64,000 bases of DNA from Kocuria salsicia (lineage in GTDB: Bacteria; Actinomycetota; Actinomycetes; Actinomycetales; Micrococcaceae): assembly GCF_007681555.1 (NCBI RefSeq), contig NZ_VELE01000007.1:1-64000 (forward strand). Direction: 5' to 3'. The translations under genes and the position numbers were made by a program. Shown one piece after another: positions 27,180 to 36,286 of the stretch. Within the stretch, counting starts at the first letter, position 1. The number at the start of each line of letters is the position of its first letter. Below the pieces are notes generated by a model. That model did not search any database. It saw only the letters and a list, made by a program, of their open reading frames with translations, and was not told the origin of the DNA.

Positions 27180-28748
27180 GTGCACAACTCCCGTCCCCGC
27201 CGCGCCGCCGTGCTGCTCGGCGCCGTCGCCCTGTTCCTCACGGCCTGCTCCGGGGGCGGTCCCCAGGAGGCCAGGGGGTCCGCGGACCCCGACGTCACGG
27301 CGAGCGCGGACCCTGCGCTGGAGTCCTACTACACGCAGTCCCTCGACTGGGCTGGCTGCGGCACCACCAGCGAGGGCCAGCAGCTGCCGGAGGACGTCCA
27401 GTGCGCGGCGGTCACGGTCCCCGTGGACTACGCGAACCCGTCCGGAGGGAACACGCAGGTGGAGATCGCCCGGCTGCAGGCCACCGGTTCCTCGCCCGAG
27501 GGCGCCCTGTTCCTCAACCCCGGTGGGCCGGGCGGCTCCGGCGTGGACATGATGGCCTCCACGGACTACTTCACGTCCAAGGAAGTGCGCAAGGAGTTCG
27601 ACCTGGTGGGCTTCGACCCGCGCGGGGTCGGCCGGTCGGACGGCATCCGCTGCCTCTCGGACCGCGAGATGGACGAGTGGCGGCAGGAGCCGGCCTTCGA
27701 TCCCGCCAAGGAGTCCTTGGACGAGGTGCGCACGAGCTCCCGCGAGATCGGCGAGAAGTGCCACCGCAATTCCTCCACCGTGGTCTCCCACATGGACACC
27801 CAGAGCGTGGCGAAGGACCTGGACGTCCTGCGCGCCGTGCTGCGCCAGCCCGTGACGCACTACCTGGGCTTCTCCTACGGCACGGAGATCGGCGCCACGT
27901 ACGCGCACCTGTTTCCCGCGCGCACGGGACGCATGGTGCTCGACGGCGCCGTGGACCCGACCCTCGACGAGCGTGCTTCCGCGCTGGCCCAGGCGGAGGG
28001 GTTCGAGGACAACCTGCGGCGCTTCGTGGCGGACTGCCAGGAGAACACCCGGGGGTGCGCCGTGGGCGAGGACGACGTGGACGCCGGGATGACGAAGATC
28101 AGGGAGATGCTGCGAAAGGTCTCGGAGGGCCGCACCGCCGTGTCCGACGGGCGCACACTGACGGCCACCAACGCGCTGGAGGGGATCCTGGTGCCCCTCT
28201 ACTCGACCGCGGGCTATCCGCAGCTCGACAGTGCCCTGCAGGAGGCGTTCGACGGGAAGTACGAGGCCCTCATGGCGTTCTCGGACTCCAACCACGGGCG
28301 GAACTCCTCCGGCAAGTACACGAGCAACGTATCCATGGCCTTCACCGCGGTGAGCTGCCTGGACACGGACTCCGCTGACATCAGCGACGCGCAGATGGCC
28401 GACGCCGCCAAGGAGTTGGCCACCAAGGCCCCCACGTTCGGCCCCTACCTCGGCTACGGTGCGGCCGCGTGCCAGGGGTGGCCGGACCGACCCGTGACCC
28501 CCCTCGTGGACTTCCACGCGGACACGGAGGCCCCCGCCCTCGTGGTGGGCACCACCCACGACCCGGCCACGCCCTACCCGTGGGCGCAGTCCCTGGTGAA
28601 GCAGCTCGGCGAGGCCCGACTGCTCACTCACGAGGGCTACGGCCACACCGCCTACACCTCGGGCAGTACGTGCGTGACCCGCGCCGTGGACGGCTACCTC
28701 CTGAACGGCGCCCTGCCCGATGAGGGGGCCGTGTGCGACGCGAGCTGA
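27180..28748 (+). CDS. Lipoprotein alpha/beta hydrolase (tripeptidyl aminopeptidase-like, S33)
   Basis: The 522-residue product starts with a basic N-terminus, hydrophobic segment and lipobox LTAC (about residue 22), so it should be anchored outside the membrane. The hydrolase has the oxyanion motif LFLNPGGPGGSG, the nucleophile elbow HYLGFSYGTEIGATY (Ser), the acid in VVGTTHDPATPY and the base in YGHTAYTSG. This matches the secreted Tap/SlpD-type peptidases of Actinobacteria, which cut short peptides; the true substrate is unknown. The GTG start has GAGAGG 5 nt upstream. It follows holB by 20 nt. Confidence 0.87.
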   Translation: MHNSRPRRAAVLLGAVALFLTACSGGGPQEARGSADPDVTASADPALESYYTQSLDWAGCGTTSEGQQLPEDVQCAAVTVPVDYANPSGGNTQVEIARLQATGSSPEGALFLNPGGPGGSGVDMMASTDYFTSKEVRKEFDLVGFDPRGVGRSDGIRCLSDREMDEWRQEPAFDPAKESLDEVRTSSREIGEKCHRNSSTVVSHMDTQSVAKDLDVLRAVLRQPVTHYLGFSYGTEIGATYAHLFPARTGRMVLDGAVDPTLDERASALAQAEGFEDNLRRFVADCQENTRGCAVGEDDVDAGMTKIREMLRKVSEGRTAVSDGRTLTATNALEGILVPLYSTAGYPQLDSALQEAFDGKYEALMAFSDSNHGRNSSGKYTSNVSMAFTAVSCLDTDSADISDAQMADAAKELATKAPTFGPYLGYGAAACQGWPDRPVTPLVDFHADTEAPALVVGTTHDPATPYPWAQSLVKQLGEARLLTHEGYGHTAYTSGSTCVTRAVDGYLLNGALPDEGAVCDAS

Positions 28749-28749
28749 G

Positions 28750-28765
28750 GCCCGCTGGGGCGGGC
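28750..28765 (+). terminator. Short hairpin after the hydrolase gene
   Basis: GCCCGC (28750-28755) pairs with GCGGGC (28760-28765) around TGGG, just after the stop codon, with a few further flanking pairs possible. It is small and lacks a U-run, but sits between the hydrolase stop and the tRNA promoter. Confidence 0.4.
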
Positions 28766-28771
28766 AGCTGA

Positions 28772-28800
28772 TTGGTGGTGCCGCGCCGCGATCTGATACT
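28772..28800 (+). promoter_or_regulatory. Promoter of tRNA-Thr
   Basis: TTGGTG (28772-28777) and GATACT (28795-28800) are 17 nt apart, the latter preceded by TCT. The start site would be about 30 nt upstream of the mature tRNA. Confidence 0.6.
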
Positions 28801-28839
28801 GTTTCGGCGTGCATCTGGGGTTCTCGCATCCCCGGTCAC

Positions 28840-28912
28840 GCCGCCTTAGCTCAGTCGGTAGAGCGATTCACTCGTAATGAATAGGTCGCCGGTTCGATTC
28901 CGGCAGGCGGCT
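28840..28912 (+). tRNA. tRNA-Thr (CGT anticodon)
   Basis: A full 73-nt cloverleaf: acceptor stem GCCGCCT/AGGCGGC (28840-28846 with 28905-28911), discriminator T, anticodon stem ATTCA/TGAAT around loop CTCGTAA with CGT at 28873-28875, and T-arm GCCGG-TTCGATT-CCGGC. The CCA end is not encoded. It reads ACG codons, which are frequent in this GC-rich genome. Confidence 0.97.
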
Positions 28913-28917
28913 CCGCA

Positions 28918-28949
28918 GAGGCCCCGTCACCACCAGGTGACGGGGCCTC
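28918..28949 (+). terminator. Terminator after tRNA-Thr
   Basis: A perfect 14-bp stem (28918-28931 with 28936-28949) closes a 4-nt loop, starting 6 nt after the tRNA, followed by TCCCGTTTC. Confidence 0.85.
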
Positions 28950-29078
28950 TCCCGTTTCGCGGCCAGGCCTCGCGGCCATCCCCCGTGCGCCGAACCGCTG
29001 CGGCGGTCTCCACAGCTTCGGTGGCCTCCACGGGACGGGACGCCCCCGCCGAACGCCGTCGTGACTGGAGCCCAAGGC

Positions 29079-31649
29079 CTACTCGGCCCAGGCAGCCGCC
29101 TCGAAGGCCGCGGGCTGCGTGCGCCGCAGCCACCGCGTGTGCACCCGGAAGTTGATCTCCACGAGCACGGAACCCACGAACGCGAAGGCGAGCGAGGCCC
29201 ACAGCAGGGAGGCGTGGGGCACCTCGAACTGGTGGTACGTCAGGGAGAGCGGGACCACCACGACCAGCACGAGCCCCGCGTACATCGCAACCACGAGCGC
29301 CAGCCGGATCCGGGTCAGCGGGCGGGAGCCCACGCACAGGATCCACAGCCCCACGAGCACCAACACCAGGAAGCTCGACGTCTGGAACTCCCGCGTGGAG
29401 CTCGCGTGGTCCACGGTGCGCTCGTAGAGGTTCAGCCCCACCACGCACAGCGCCACGACCACGGCGCTCGGCACGGAGAAGTGCAGGGCCCGTTTGAGGT
29501 AGCCGGAGACGTAGCGGCGGCTGTTGGGGAGCATCGCCAGGATGAAGGACGGCGCGCCCAGCATCAGGAAGTCCGCCGTGGAGTACTGGCGGGGCAGGAA
29601 CGGGAAGGTCCAGGCGAGCAGGCCCAGGACCACGCCCATCAGCACCGAGAACCCGGTCTTGGTGAGGAACAGGTGCGTGACGCGCTCGATGTTGGCGATG
29701 ATCTTCCGTCCCTCAGCGAGTACGGACGGCAGCCGCGAGAACTGCCCGTCCAGCAGCACCAGACGGGAGACGGCCTTGGTGGCCGGCGCCGCGTTGCCCA
29801 TGGCGATTCCGAGGTCCGCGTGCTTCAGCGCGAGGGCGTCGTTGATTCCGTCACCGGTCATCGCGACCACGCGCCCGCCCTCCTGCAGGCCCAGCACCAT
29901 GTTCTTCTTCTGGTGCGGGGACACGCGGCCGAACACGCTGTGCTCCCGCGCGGCGCGGTGCAGCTCCTCGCCGTCGTCCGGCAACTGGGTGGCGTCGACC
30001 GCACCGTGGGAGACGTCCATCCCGGCCGTCCTGGCGGCGGCGGCCACCGTGGCGGGGTTGTCCCCGGAGAGGACCTTGAGATCGATCCCCTGCTCGGTGA
30101 AGTACGCCAGCGTCTCGCGGGCGTCCGAGCGGACCTGCTCACGGAAGGTCAGCAGCAGCTGCGGCTTCACGTCGGGCGGCAGCTCCTGAGCCGCGCGTCT
30201 GCGGCCGTCCTTGCCCGGCTCCGCCAGGACCAGGTGCTCGGCGCGGGAGAGCACCATCGTGCGCATCCCGGCGGTGGCGAGGTCCTGCGCGTGCTCCCGC
30301 GCCTCACGATGCTCTGCGTCCGCAAGCTGCACCTCCGGGGCACCCAGGATCCACGCGCCGGAGTCCGGGAACTCCACGCCGGAGAAGCGGTTCGCGGAGG
30401 AGAAGCCCAGCACCGCCACCGGTTCGTGCGGGTTGGGGTGCTCGTAGCCCTCGGCCAGTGCGGCGGCCGTGGGGTTCGCGTGCGGATCCGCGCCGAACCA
30501 CGCGAGCGCGGCGGCGGCCTCCGGGGACGGTTCGACCACGTCCGCACGAGTAGCGGCGAGGTCCGCGGCGTCGTCGGGGGCGGCAGCGGGCGCCTCGTGG
30601 GCAGTGTCAGAGGGGGCCGACGGCGTGAGGCAGCGGGCGGCGTCGAAGGAGACGCCGCCCTCGGTCAGGGTCCCGGTCTTGTCGAAGCACACCGTGTCCA
30701 CGCGCGCGAGCACCTCCACGGCGGGCTGCTCCTGGATCAGCACCTCCTGGCGAGCCAGCTTCACTGCGGCCACGGCGAAGGTGATCGTGGTCATCAGGGC
30801 GAGGCCCTGGGGCACCATCGAGGCCACGGAGGACACCGAGGCCACCAGGGCGTCCTGCCACGCCCCCGTGTCGAACGCGTGCTGCCAGCCCCCGGCCGCG
30901 CGCATCTGCCCGTTGAGCACCACCGCGATGATGGGGACCAGGGCAGTGGAGAGCCACCGGACCACCCGGGCGAGGGAATCGCGCAGCTCGGAGCGGATGG
31001 GGGCGAACTGTCGGGCCTCGTTGGCGAGCTTGGAGGCGTGGGACTTCCCGCCCACGGCCGTGACACGCACCGTGCCGGAACCGCTGGTGACGCTCGAGGC
31101 AGAGAGGACCTTGTCCCCGGGCTGCTTCACCACGGGGTCGTTCTCGCCGGTCAGCAGTGACTCGTCGATGTCCAAGCCGTCCGCCTCAAGCACCTCGCCG
31201 TCTGCCGGGACCTGGTCCCCGCGGGAGAGCAGCAGGACGTCGTCCAGCACGATCTCCTCGAGGGGAACCTTGGTGAGCACGCCGTCACGGCGCACGCTGG
31301 CGGGGTCCCGGCGCAGCAGCGCGATCTTGTCCAGCTGCCGCTTGGCCGAGAACTCCTGCACGAAGCCGATCACCACGTTGCTCACAGCTGCCACGAGGAA
31401 CAGCAGGTCCAGCCAGCGCCCGAGTGCGATCACCACGGCACCGCACAGACCCAGCACGAGGTTGAACAGGGTGAACAGGTGGGTGCGGACGATCGCCCAC
31501 AGGCTACGAGAGGTGCTGTTGGGCTGCGCGTTCGTCAGCCCGAGCTCCACCCTCTCGGCGACCTCCTGGGAGCTGAGGCCTTCCCGGGGCAGCGTCCCGT
31601 CATCGGCCCGTCCGGGGGTGCGTGCGGGGCTCGTGGTCCGGTGGGGCAT
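29079..31649 (-). CDS. Cation-transporting P-type ATPase, CtpE-like
   Basis: This 856-residue pump has the full P-type core: actuator motif LTGEND, phosphorylation site CFDKTGTLTEGG, the KVLSGDNPATV segment, and hinge VVAMTGDGINDALALKHADLGIAMG. About ten membrane helices are visible, with MVPQGLALMTT in the fourth. No heavy-metal-binding domain or CPx motif is present, so Cu/Zn export is unlikely; the layout resembles mycobacterial CtpE, implicated in calcium uptake. The cation is therefore uncertain. The ATG at 31649 has AAGGAT 5 nt upstream, preferred over a longer frame. A -10 box TAGACT at 31686-31681 lies inside an inverted repeat that could be an operator. The N-terminal 30 residues are Pro/Arg-rich. 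Confidence 0.88.
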   Translation of the reverse strand: MPHRTTSPARTPGRADDGTLPREGLSSQEVAERVELGLTNAQPNSTSRSLWAIVRTHLFTLFNLVLGLCGAVVIALGRWLDLLFLVAAVSNVVIGFVQEFSAKRQLDKIALLRRDPASVRRDGVLTKVPLEEIVLDDVLLLSRGDQVPADGEVLEADGLDIDESLLTGENDPVVKQPGDKVLSASSVTSGSGTVRVTAVGGKSHASKLANEARQFAPIRSELRDSLARVVRWLSTALVPIIAVVLNGQMRAAGGWQHAFDTGAWQDALVASVSSVASMVPQGLALMTTITFAVAAVKLARQEVLIQEQPAVEVLARVDTVCFDKTGTLTEGGVSFDAARCLTPSAPSDTAHEAPAAAPDDAADLAATRADVVEPSPEAAAALAWFGADPHANPTAAALAEGYEHPNPHEPVAVLGFSSANRFSGVEFPDSGAWILGAPEVQLADAEHREAREHAQDLATAGMRTMVLSRAEHLVLAEPGKDGRRRAAQELPPDVKPQLLLTFREQVRSDARETLAYFTEQGIDLKVLSGDNPATVAAAARTAGMDVSHGAVDATQLPDDGEELHRAAREHSVFGRVSPHQKKNMVLGLQEGGRVVAMTGDGINDALALKHADLGIAMGNAAPATKAVSRLVLLDGQFSRLPSVLAEGRKIIANIERVTHLFLTKTGFSVLMGVVLGLLAWTFPFLPRQYSTADFLMLGAPSFILAMLPNSRRYVSGYLKRALHFSVPSAVVVALCVVGLNLYERTVDHASSTREFQTSSFLVLVLVGLWILCVGSRPLTRIRLALVVAMYAGLVLVVVVPLSLTYHQFEVPHASLLWASLAFAFVGSVLVEINFRVHTRWLRRTQPAAFEAAAWAE

Positions 31650-31674
31650 GGATATCCTTGCGGGCTCGTCGTTG

Positions 31675-31697
31675 GTCCCCAGTCTATGAGTGGGGAC
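31675..31697. promoter_or_regulatory. Inverted repeat over the ATPase promoter
   Basis: GTCCCCA (31675-31681) and TGGGGAC (31691-31697) form a 7-9-7 inverted repeat. The space between holds the minus-strand -10 box TAGACT (31686-31681) of the ATPase gene. A further small palindrome, GGGGACTCCCC (31692-31702), overlaps the right arm. A repressor bound here would cover the promoter. Confidence 0.4.
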
Positions 31698-31702
31698 TCC
31701 CC

Positions 31703-32005
31703 GGGTGCGTGACGCCTTGCCGGGCCCGGGGTGGGAACCCTGGCGGGAGCACAACCATTCCACGAGGCTCTGTTGCGCGAGAACAGCGCTCTATAACATG
31801 GGAGCAGGACGTTGCGGCTCTGGCTTGCCCAATGATCCGGACAGGGGACGCACGCGAACCCCGGGGGTTCCACGACCGGAAGGGCCGCGGGCCCCCGGGG
31901 GTTCCGCGGCCCCGCTCCGTGCTCAGCCAGCCCGTGACCCGCTCCCCACCCGTTCCACCCTGCCGGCCCGTGACGCGGCGCTTCGAGTACGGCGGCAGCC
32001 ACGGG
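31703..32005. other. Gene-free stretch with GC-rich palindromes and an AT-rich patch
   Basis: No convincing gene was seen in about 300 nt. It contains an AT-richer patch with CTATAACAT (about 31790-31800), a palindrome GAACCCCGGGGGTTC (31856-31870), and CCGCGG repeats around CCCCCGGGGG (31875-31899). The palindromes may terminate the unknown gene that ends at 32006. The AT-rich patch could be a promoter in either direction. Confidence 0.35.
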
Positions 32006-32545
32006 TCAGTACTGGCCGCGTCTGACGGAGCGGGCCGCCATGAGATCCTCGGCCGCCAGTACGTACTGCGCCACGACAGCCGCCCTGCGCTGGATGGGGG
32101 CGGGGTCGGCGAGGGGCGATCGGACGGGCGACGCATCGTCGTCCCCGGGGGCGGCGACGGCGCTCGGGGCGGTGCCGCGCGCGGAGAACCGCGCCATCGT
32201 CAGGGCCTCCGCGGTCTGTGCCATGGAGTTGCCAGCCCGGGAGAGCTGGCGGTGGACGTCCGAGACGTAGCCGTCCGTGGAGTGCGGGATGTCCTGGGTC
32301 TGCGAGGGTGCCCGGAAGTGGGCCTCCGCGCACACGGCACGCACCCGCGGAAGCAGGTCCGCGAGCTCGTTCGCCACGGGGACGGCCATGGCGCGCAGCT
32401 CGGGGTCGCGGACGGACTCGAGGATCTGGTGGTACCGGTCCAGCCCCCGCTTGAAGCGGTCGTGGGCCCGGCGCCAGACGCCCTCGCCCAGTTCCCGCTC
32501 GTCACGGCGCGTGGCCCTGTAGTCACTGAAGAAACCCACCGACAT
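32006..32545 (-). CDS. Unknown protein in the cstA operon
   Basis: I do not recognise this 179-residue product. It looks mostly helical and soluble, with charged N-terminal helices (RDERELGEGVWRRAHDRFKR), a middle with DIPHSTDGYVSDVHRQL, an Ala/Pro/Asp linker (about 130-150) and a final helix RRAAVVAQYVLAAEDLMAARS. There is no signal peptide or membrane helix. The start is uncertain: ATG 32545 gives MSVGFFSDYRA, which looks like a natural N-terminus, while in-frame ATGs at 32563 and 32581 are also possible. It begins 10-45 nt after ybdD on the same strand, so it is probably co-transcribed with the pyruvate-type transporter genes. Confidence 0.7.
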   Translation of the reverse strand: MSVGFFSDYRATRRDERELGEGVWRRAHDRFKRGLDRYHQILESVRDPELRAMAVPVANELADLLPRVRAVCAEAHFRAPSQTQDIPHSTDGYVSDVHRQLSRAGNSMAQTAEALTMARFSARGTAPSAVAAPGDDDASPVRSPLADPAPIQRRAAVVAQYVLAAEDLMAARSVRRGQY

Positions 32546-32590
32546 CCCTTTCCCGTCCACCATCCGCAGGCGGCGGTCCATCCTACCGTC

Positions 32591-32815
32591 TCAGCAGCAC
32601 CGGCCCTCGGGGTGGGCGTCCTGCCAGTCCTGCCAGTCCCGCCAGAACTCCCGTTCGGTGAGCGGCTCGGACTCGCACCCGGTGGCGCGGTGGTACTGCA
32701 GGTAGCGCTCGTACCTGTCCGCGCCGAGCACTCCGTTGCCGAAACGCACCGCGCCGCGCCACCAGTCGAGGAACCCCGAGCGGCCCCGCCCCGCCTGCTC
32801 CACGGCCCCGGTCAT
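32591..32815 (-). CDS. YbdD/CstX-family small protein
   Basis: This 74-residue acidic-aromatic protein carries the YbdD/YjiX pattern: RFGNGVLGADRYERYLQYHRATG, then LTEREFWRDWQDWQDAHPEGRCC, including the C-terminal CC. In other bacteria such small proteins are encoded with CstA/BtsT-type transporters and are needed for their function. The ATG at 32815 overlaps the cstA stop by one nt (TGATG), a clear sign of coupled translation. Family length is about 60-75, and longer upstream frames run into cstA. Confidence 0.87.
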   Translation of the reverse strand: MTGAVEQAGRGRSGFLDWWRGAVRFGNGVLGADRYERYLQYHRATGCESEPLTEREFWRDWQDWQDAHPEGRCC

Positions 32816-35100
32816 CAGTGGTGCCCCCCACCCGTGGGGGTGCGCTGCTCCAGCGGCAGCGCCCTCCACTGCTTCTCAAGTGCCTTCTCGGAGGGCATGG
32901 CCACCAGGCCCGACGGCGCGTAGAACCGGGACTCGACCACCGGGTCCTCGTGCGTGCCGCGCCCCCGGCCCCGCAGGGCCTTGACCGTCTCCACGACACC
33001 CATGACCACCACCACGATCGTGAGCACCACGAAGAGCACCGAGAGCGTCCCCTGCACGAACGTGTTGCGGACCACGGCTTCCATGGCCTCCACGTTCTTG
33101 GCCGTGCCGAAGCTCGTCTTGCCCTGGGCCAGCGCGTCCTTGAAGGCGCCGTGGTTGGCCCAGTAACCCACCTTGGGGTCGGACGAGAAGATCTTTTGCC
33201 ACGACCCCGTGACGGTCACGAGCACGTCGAAGAGCAGCGGGAGCATGATGATCCACAGGTACTTGAAGCGGTGCAGGTTCGCCGCGATGGCCAGGCACAC
33301 CGCGAGCGCAATCGCGGCAAGCAGCTGGTTGGCGATGCCGAACAGGGGGTAGAACGTGTTGATCCCGCCCAGCGGGTCGGTGACGCCGAGGATCAGGATG
33401 GTGCCCCAGCCCGCGACCATGATCGCGGTGGTCAGCCACGCACCGGTGCGCCAGTTGACGTCCCGGAAGCGCGGGAAGAAGTTGCCGAGGGTGTCGGTGA
33501 GCATGAAGCGGGCCACGCGGGTGCCGGCGTCCACGGCGGTGAGGATGAACAGCGCCTCGAACATGATGGCGAAGTGGTACCAGAAGCTCATCATGGATAC
33601 TCCCCCGAACCACTGCTGCATGATGTGGGAGAGGCCCACAGCCAGGGTGGGTGCGCCACCGGTGCGGGAGACGATGGTCTCCTCCCCCACGGCGTCTGCG
33701 GTGCCCTGCAGCAGCTCCGGGGTCACGTGCACGCCGGACAAGCCCAGGGAGTTCACGAACGCCGCCGCACCCTCGACGGTTCCCATCGTGGCTGCCGGAG
33801 AGGCGTTCATCGCGAAGTAGATGCCGCGGTCGATGGACACGGCCGCCACGAGCGCCATGATGGCCACGAAGGACTCCATGAGCATGCCGCCGTAGCCGAT
33901 GAAGCGCGCCTGGCGCTCCTTCTCGATCATCTTGGGAGTTGTGCCGGAGGCGATCAGGGCATGGAACCCGGAGAGCGCACCGCACGCGATGGTGACGAAC
34001 AGGAACGGGAACAGGGACCCGGTGAACACGGGACCGTCCGAGCGGCCGGCGAACTCGCTGACCGCGGGCACTGTGATCTCCGGGCGCACCACCACGATGG
34101 CGGCGGCGAGCAGCAGGATGGTGCCCACCTTCATGAACGTGGAGAGGTAGTCGCGCGGGGAGAGCAGCAGCCACACGGGCAGCACGGCGGCCACGAAGCC
34201 GTAGCCGATCACGCACCACGCCAGGGTCACCCGGTCCAGAGTGAACAGCTGCGAGCCGAGCTCGGTGTCCGCCACCCAGCCGCCGGCCACGATCACGAGC
34301 ATCAGCAGCACGAAGCCGATGACCGAGACCTCCATGACCCTGCCCGGGCGCAGGTAGCGCAGGTAGACGCCCATGAACAGGGCGATCGGGATGGTCATGC
34401 CCACCGAGAACACGCCCCACGGGGACTCGCCCAGGGCGTTGACCACCACGAGCGCGAGGATGGCCACGATGATGATCATGATGGCCAGCGTGGCGACGAT
34501 CGCCGCGTAGCCACCCACCACGCCGAGCTCCTCCCTGGCCATCTGGCCGAGGGACCGGCCGCCGCGGCGCATCGAGAAGAACAGCACCAGGTAGTCCTGG
34601 ACGGCTCCCGCAAGGATCACGCCCACGATGATCCAGATGGTCCCGGGCAGGTAGCCCATCTGCGCCGCGAGCACGGGGCCCACGAGCGGACCGGCGCCTG
34701 CGATCGCGGCGAAGTGGTGCCCGTAGAGCACCCGCCGGTCGGTGGGCATGTAGTCCTTGCCGTTCGCGTGGTACTCCGCGGGGGTCGCACGCCGGTCGTC
34801 CGGGCGGGTCAGCTTCAGCTCGATGAACTTGGAGTAGAACCGGTAGGCGATGAAGTAGCTGCACACTGCCGCGAACACGAACCAGATGGCGTTCACGGAC
34901 TCGCCGCGGGCGAAGGCGATCATCACCCACGCCACACCCCCGAGCAGGGCGATGCCCACCCACAGGGCGATCCGCAACGGGGTCCACCGGGTCTGCTCCC
35001 GTTCCAGGACCTCGGGGGTCACATGGTTGGGCGGGAGCTCGGCGCTGCCTCCCTGGCTCGGCTGCGGGGACTCCGCCGGGTGGCGGTGCGTTGTGCTCAT
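32815..35100 (-). CDS. cstA: CstA-family carbon-starvation (pyruvate/peptide) transporter
   Basis: The 761-residue membrane protein has about 16-18 hydrophobic helices and CstA signatures such as HFAAIAGAGPLVGPVLAAQMGY, VQDYLVLFFSMRRGGRSLGQ, ACGALSGFHALIASGTTPK and WGTILILGVTDPLGGINTFYPLFGIANQLLAAIAL. CstA proteins take up pyruvate or peptides, usually during carbon limitation. The ATG at 35100 has GGAG 9 nt upstream and gives an N-terminus MSTTHRHPAE; a longer frame to 35130 is possible. It is translationally coupled to ybdD, and a third unknown gene follows. The intergenic space to the quinone oxidoreductase carries a copy of a dispersed 12-mer. Confidence 0.93.
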   Translation of the reverse strand: MSTTHRHPAESPQPSQGGSAELPPNHVTPEVLEREQTRWTPLRIALWVGIALLGGVAWVMIAFARGESVNAIWFVFAAVCSYFIAYRFYSKFIELKLTRPDDRRATPAEYHANGKDYMPTDRRVLYGHHFAAIAGAGPLVGPVLAAQMGYLPGTIWIIVGVILAGAVQDYLVLFFSMRRGGRSLGQMAREELGVVGGYAAIVATLAIMIIIVAILALVVVNALGESPWGVFSVGMTIPIALFMGVYLRYLRPGRVMEVSVIGFVLLMLVIVAGGWVADTELGSQLFTLDRVTLAWCVIGYGFVAAVLPVWLLLSPRDYLSTFMKVGTILLLAAAIVVVRPEITVPAVSEFAGRSDGPVFTGSLFPFLFVTIACGALSGFHALIASGTTPKMIEKERQARFIGYGGMLMESFVAIMALVAAVSIDRGIYFAMNASPAATMGTVEGAAAFVNSLGLSGVHVTPELLQGTADAVGEETIVSRTGGAPTLAVGLSHIMQQWFGGVSMMSFWYHFAIMFEALFILTAVDAGTRVARFMLTDTLGNFFPRFRDVNWRTGAWLTTAIMVAGWGTILILGVTDPLGGINTFYPLFGIANQLLAAIALAVCLAIAANLHRFKYLWIIMLPLLFDVLVTVTGSWQKIFSSDPKVGYWANHGAFKDALAQGKTSFGTAKNVEAMEAVVRNTFVQGTLSVLFVVLTIVVVVMGVVETVKALRGRGRGTHEDPVVESRFYAPSGLVAMPSEKALEKQWRALPLEQRTPTGGGHH

Positions 35101-35302
35101 GGGGGAAGGCTCCGAATCTCGTGCCGGCACCCTGGGTGCCGCGTGTGATGGCGGACACGAGTCTATGCGAGGTGCGCCACGCCCGCGGCCAGGGGGTCAG
35201 AGCGCTGGACGGTCGGGTCTGGCTCCCGGCGCGCACCATGCGCAATCCCGCCGACCGCCGCGCGGCGTCGTCGGGCCGGGCCCACGGGCGGCCCGCGCCC
35301 CG

Positions 35303-36286
35303 TCACAGCGTCAGCAGCACCTTGCCCACGTGGGAGCCGGAGTCGAAGTACTCGTGGGCCTGACGCGCCTGCTCCAGGGGGAACGCACGGGAGACGAGCG
35401 GGCGCACCCGCCCCGAGGCCACGAGCGGCCAGACGTGCTCGCGCACCGCGGCCATGATGCTCGCCTTCTCCGCCGCGGGCCGGGCGCGCAGCGTGGTGCC
35501 GATGACCGCCGCGCGCTTCTGCAGCAGCCGACCGACGTTCAGCTCCCCCTTGGCTCCGCCCTGCATGCCGATGATCACGATCCGCCCGTTCGTCGCGAGG
35601 GCCTCGAGGTTCGGGCCCAGGTACGCGGCGCCGACGATGTCGAGGACCACGTCCGCGCCCCGTCCCCCGGTGAGCTCGTGCACGCGCTCCACGAAATCCT
35701 CTTCCCGGTAGTTGATGGCCTCGGCACCCAGCTCGCGCACCACGCGCGCCTTCTCCTCGTTGCCCACCGTGGTCAGCACGGTCATGCCGAGCGCCCGGGC
35801 CACCTGGATCGCGTGGGTACCGATCCCCCCGGCGCCGCCGTGGACCAGCAGGGTCTCGCCCTCACGCGCGGCCGCCGCCATGAAGACGTTGGAGAACACG
35901 GTCGCGGCCACCTCGGGCAGACCCGCTGCGGCCACGGGATCCACGCCGTCGGGCAGCGGCAGCACCTGCGGCCACGGCGCAACGACGCGCTCCGCGTATC
36001 CACCCGAATCCACGAGCGCGACGACGCTGTCCCCCACCGCCAGCCCGGCGGCGTCGGGCACGTCCGCACCCAGCGCAGTGACCGTCCCCGAGACCTCGAG
36101 CCCGAAGACATCGGTGGCACCCGGCGGGACGGGGTAGTTGCCCTGGCGCTGCAGGACGTCCGCGCGGTTGATGCCCGCGGCCGTCACCTCGATCAGCACC
36201 CCGTCCGGGGTCATGCTCGGTTCTGGGGCCTCCCCCACCTCGAGCACCTCGGGGCCACCGGAACGCAGATCTCGTACGGCTCGCAT
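35303..36286 (-). CDS. NAD(P)H quinone oxidoreductase (zinc-independent MDR, PIG3-like)
   Basis: This 327-residue medium-chain dehydrogenase/reductase has a GroES-like N-terminus with AAGINRADVLQRQGNYPVPP and a Rossmann domain with LLVHGGAGGIGTHAIQVARALG, followed by GAEAINYREEDFVERV. The catalytic zinc cysteines of alcohol dehydrogenases are absent, fitting quinone reductases of the PIG3/QOR type that use NADPH. The ATG at 36286 has AAGGA 6 nt upstream. It stands alone between cstA and tRNA-Ser. Confidence 0.88.
   Translation of the reverse strand: MRAVRDLRSGGPEVLEVGEAPEPSMTPDGVLIEVTAAGINRADVLQRQGNYPVPPGATDVFGLEVSGTVTALGADVPDAAGLAVGDSVVALVDSGGYAERVVAPWPQVLPLPDGVDPVAAAGLPEVAATVFSNVFMAAAAREGETLLVHGGAGGIGTHAIQVARALGMTVLTTVGNEEKARVVRELGAEAINYREEDFVERVHELTGGRGADVVLDIVGAAYLGPNLEALATNGRIVIIGMQGGAKGELNVGRLLQKRAAVIGTTLRARPAAEKASIMAAVREHVWPLVASGRVRPLVSRAFPLEQARQAHEYFDSGSHVGKVLLTL

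Noticed and set aside
29061-31160. A long plus-strand frame opposite the P-type ATPase
   Set aside because: Shadow of the ATPase; His/Arg/Gly-rich translation with no motif.
31703-32005. A possible gene or small RNA in the gap near the ATPase
   Set aside because: Only a few palindromes and an AT patch; nothing gives a consistent gene signal.
32818-35148. A plus-strand frame opposite cstA rich in His, Glu and Gln
   Set aside because: Reverse complement of a membrane protein gene typically gives this composition; no start signal or homology.
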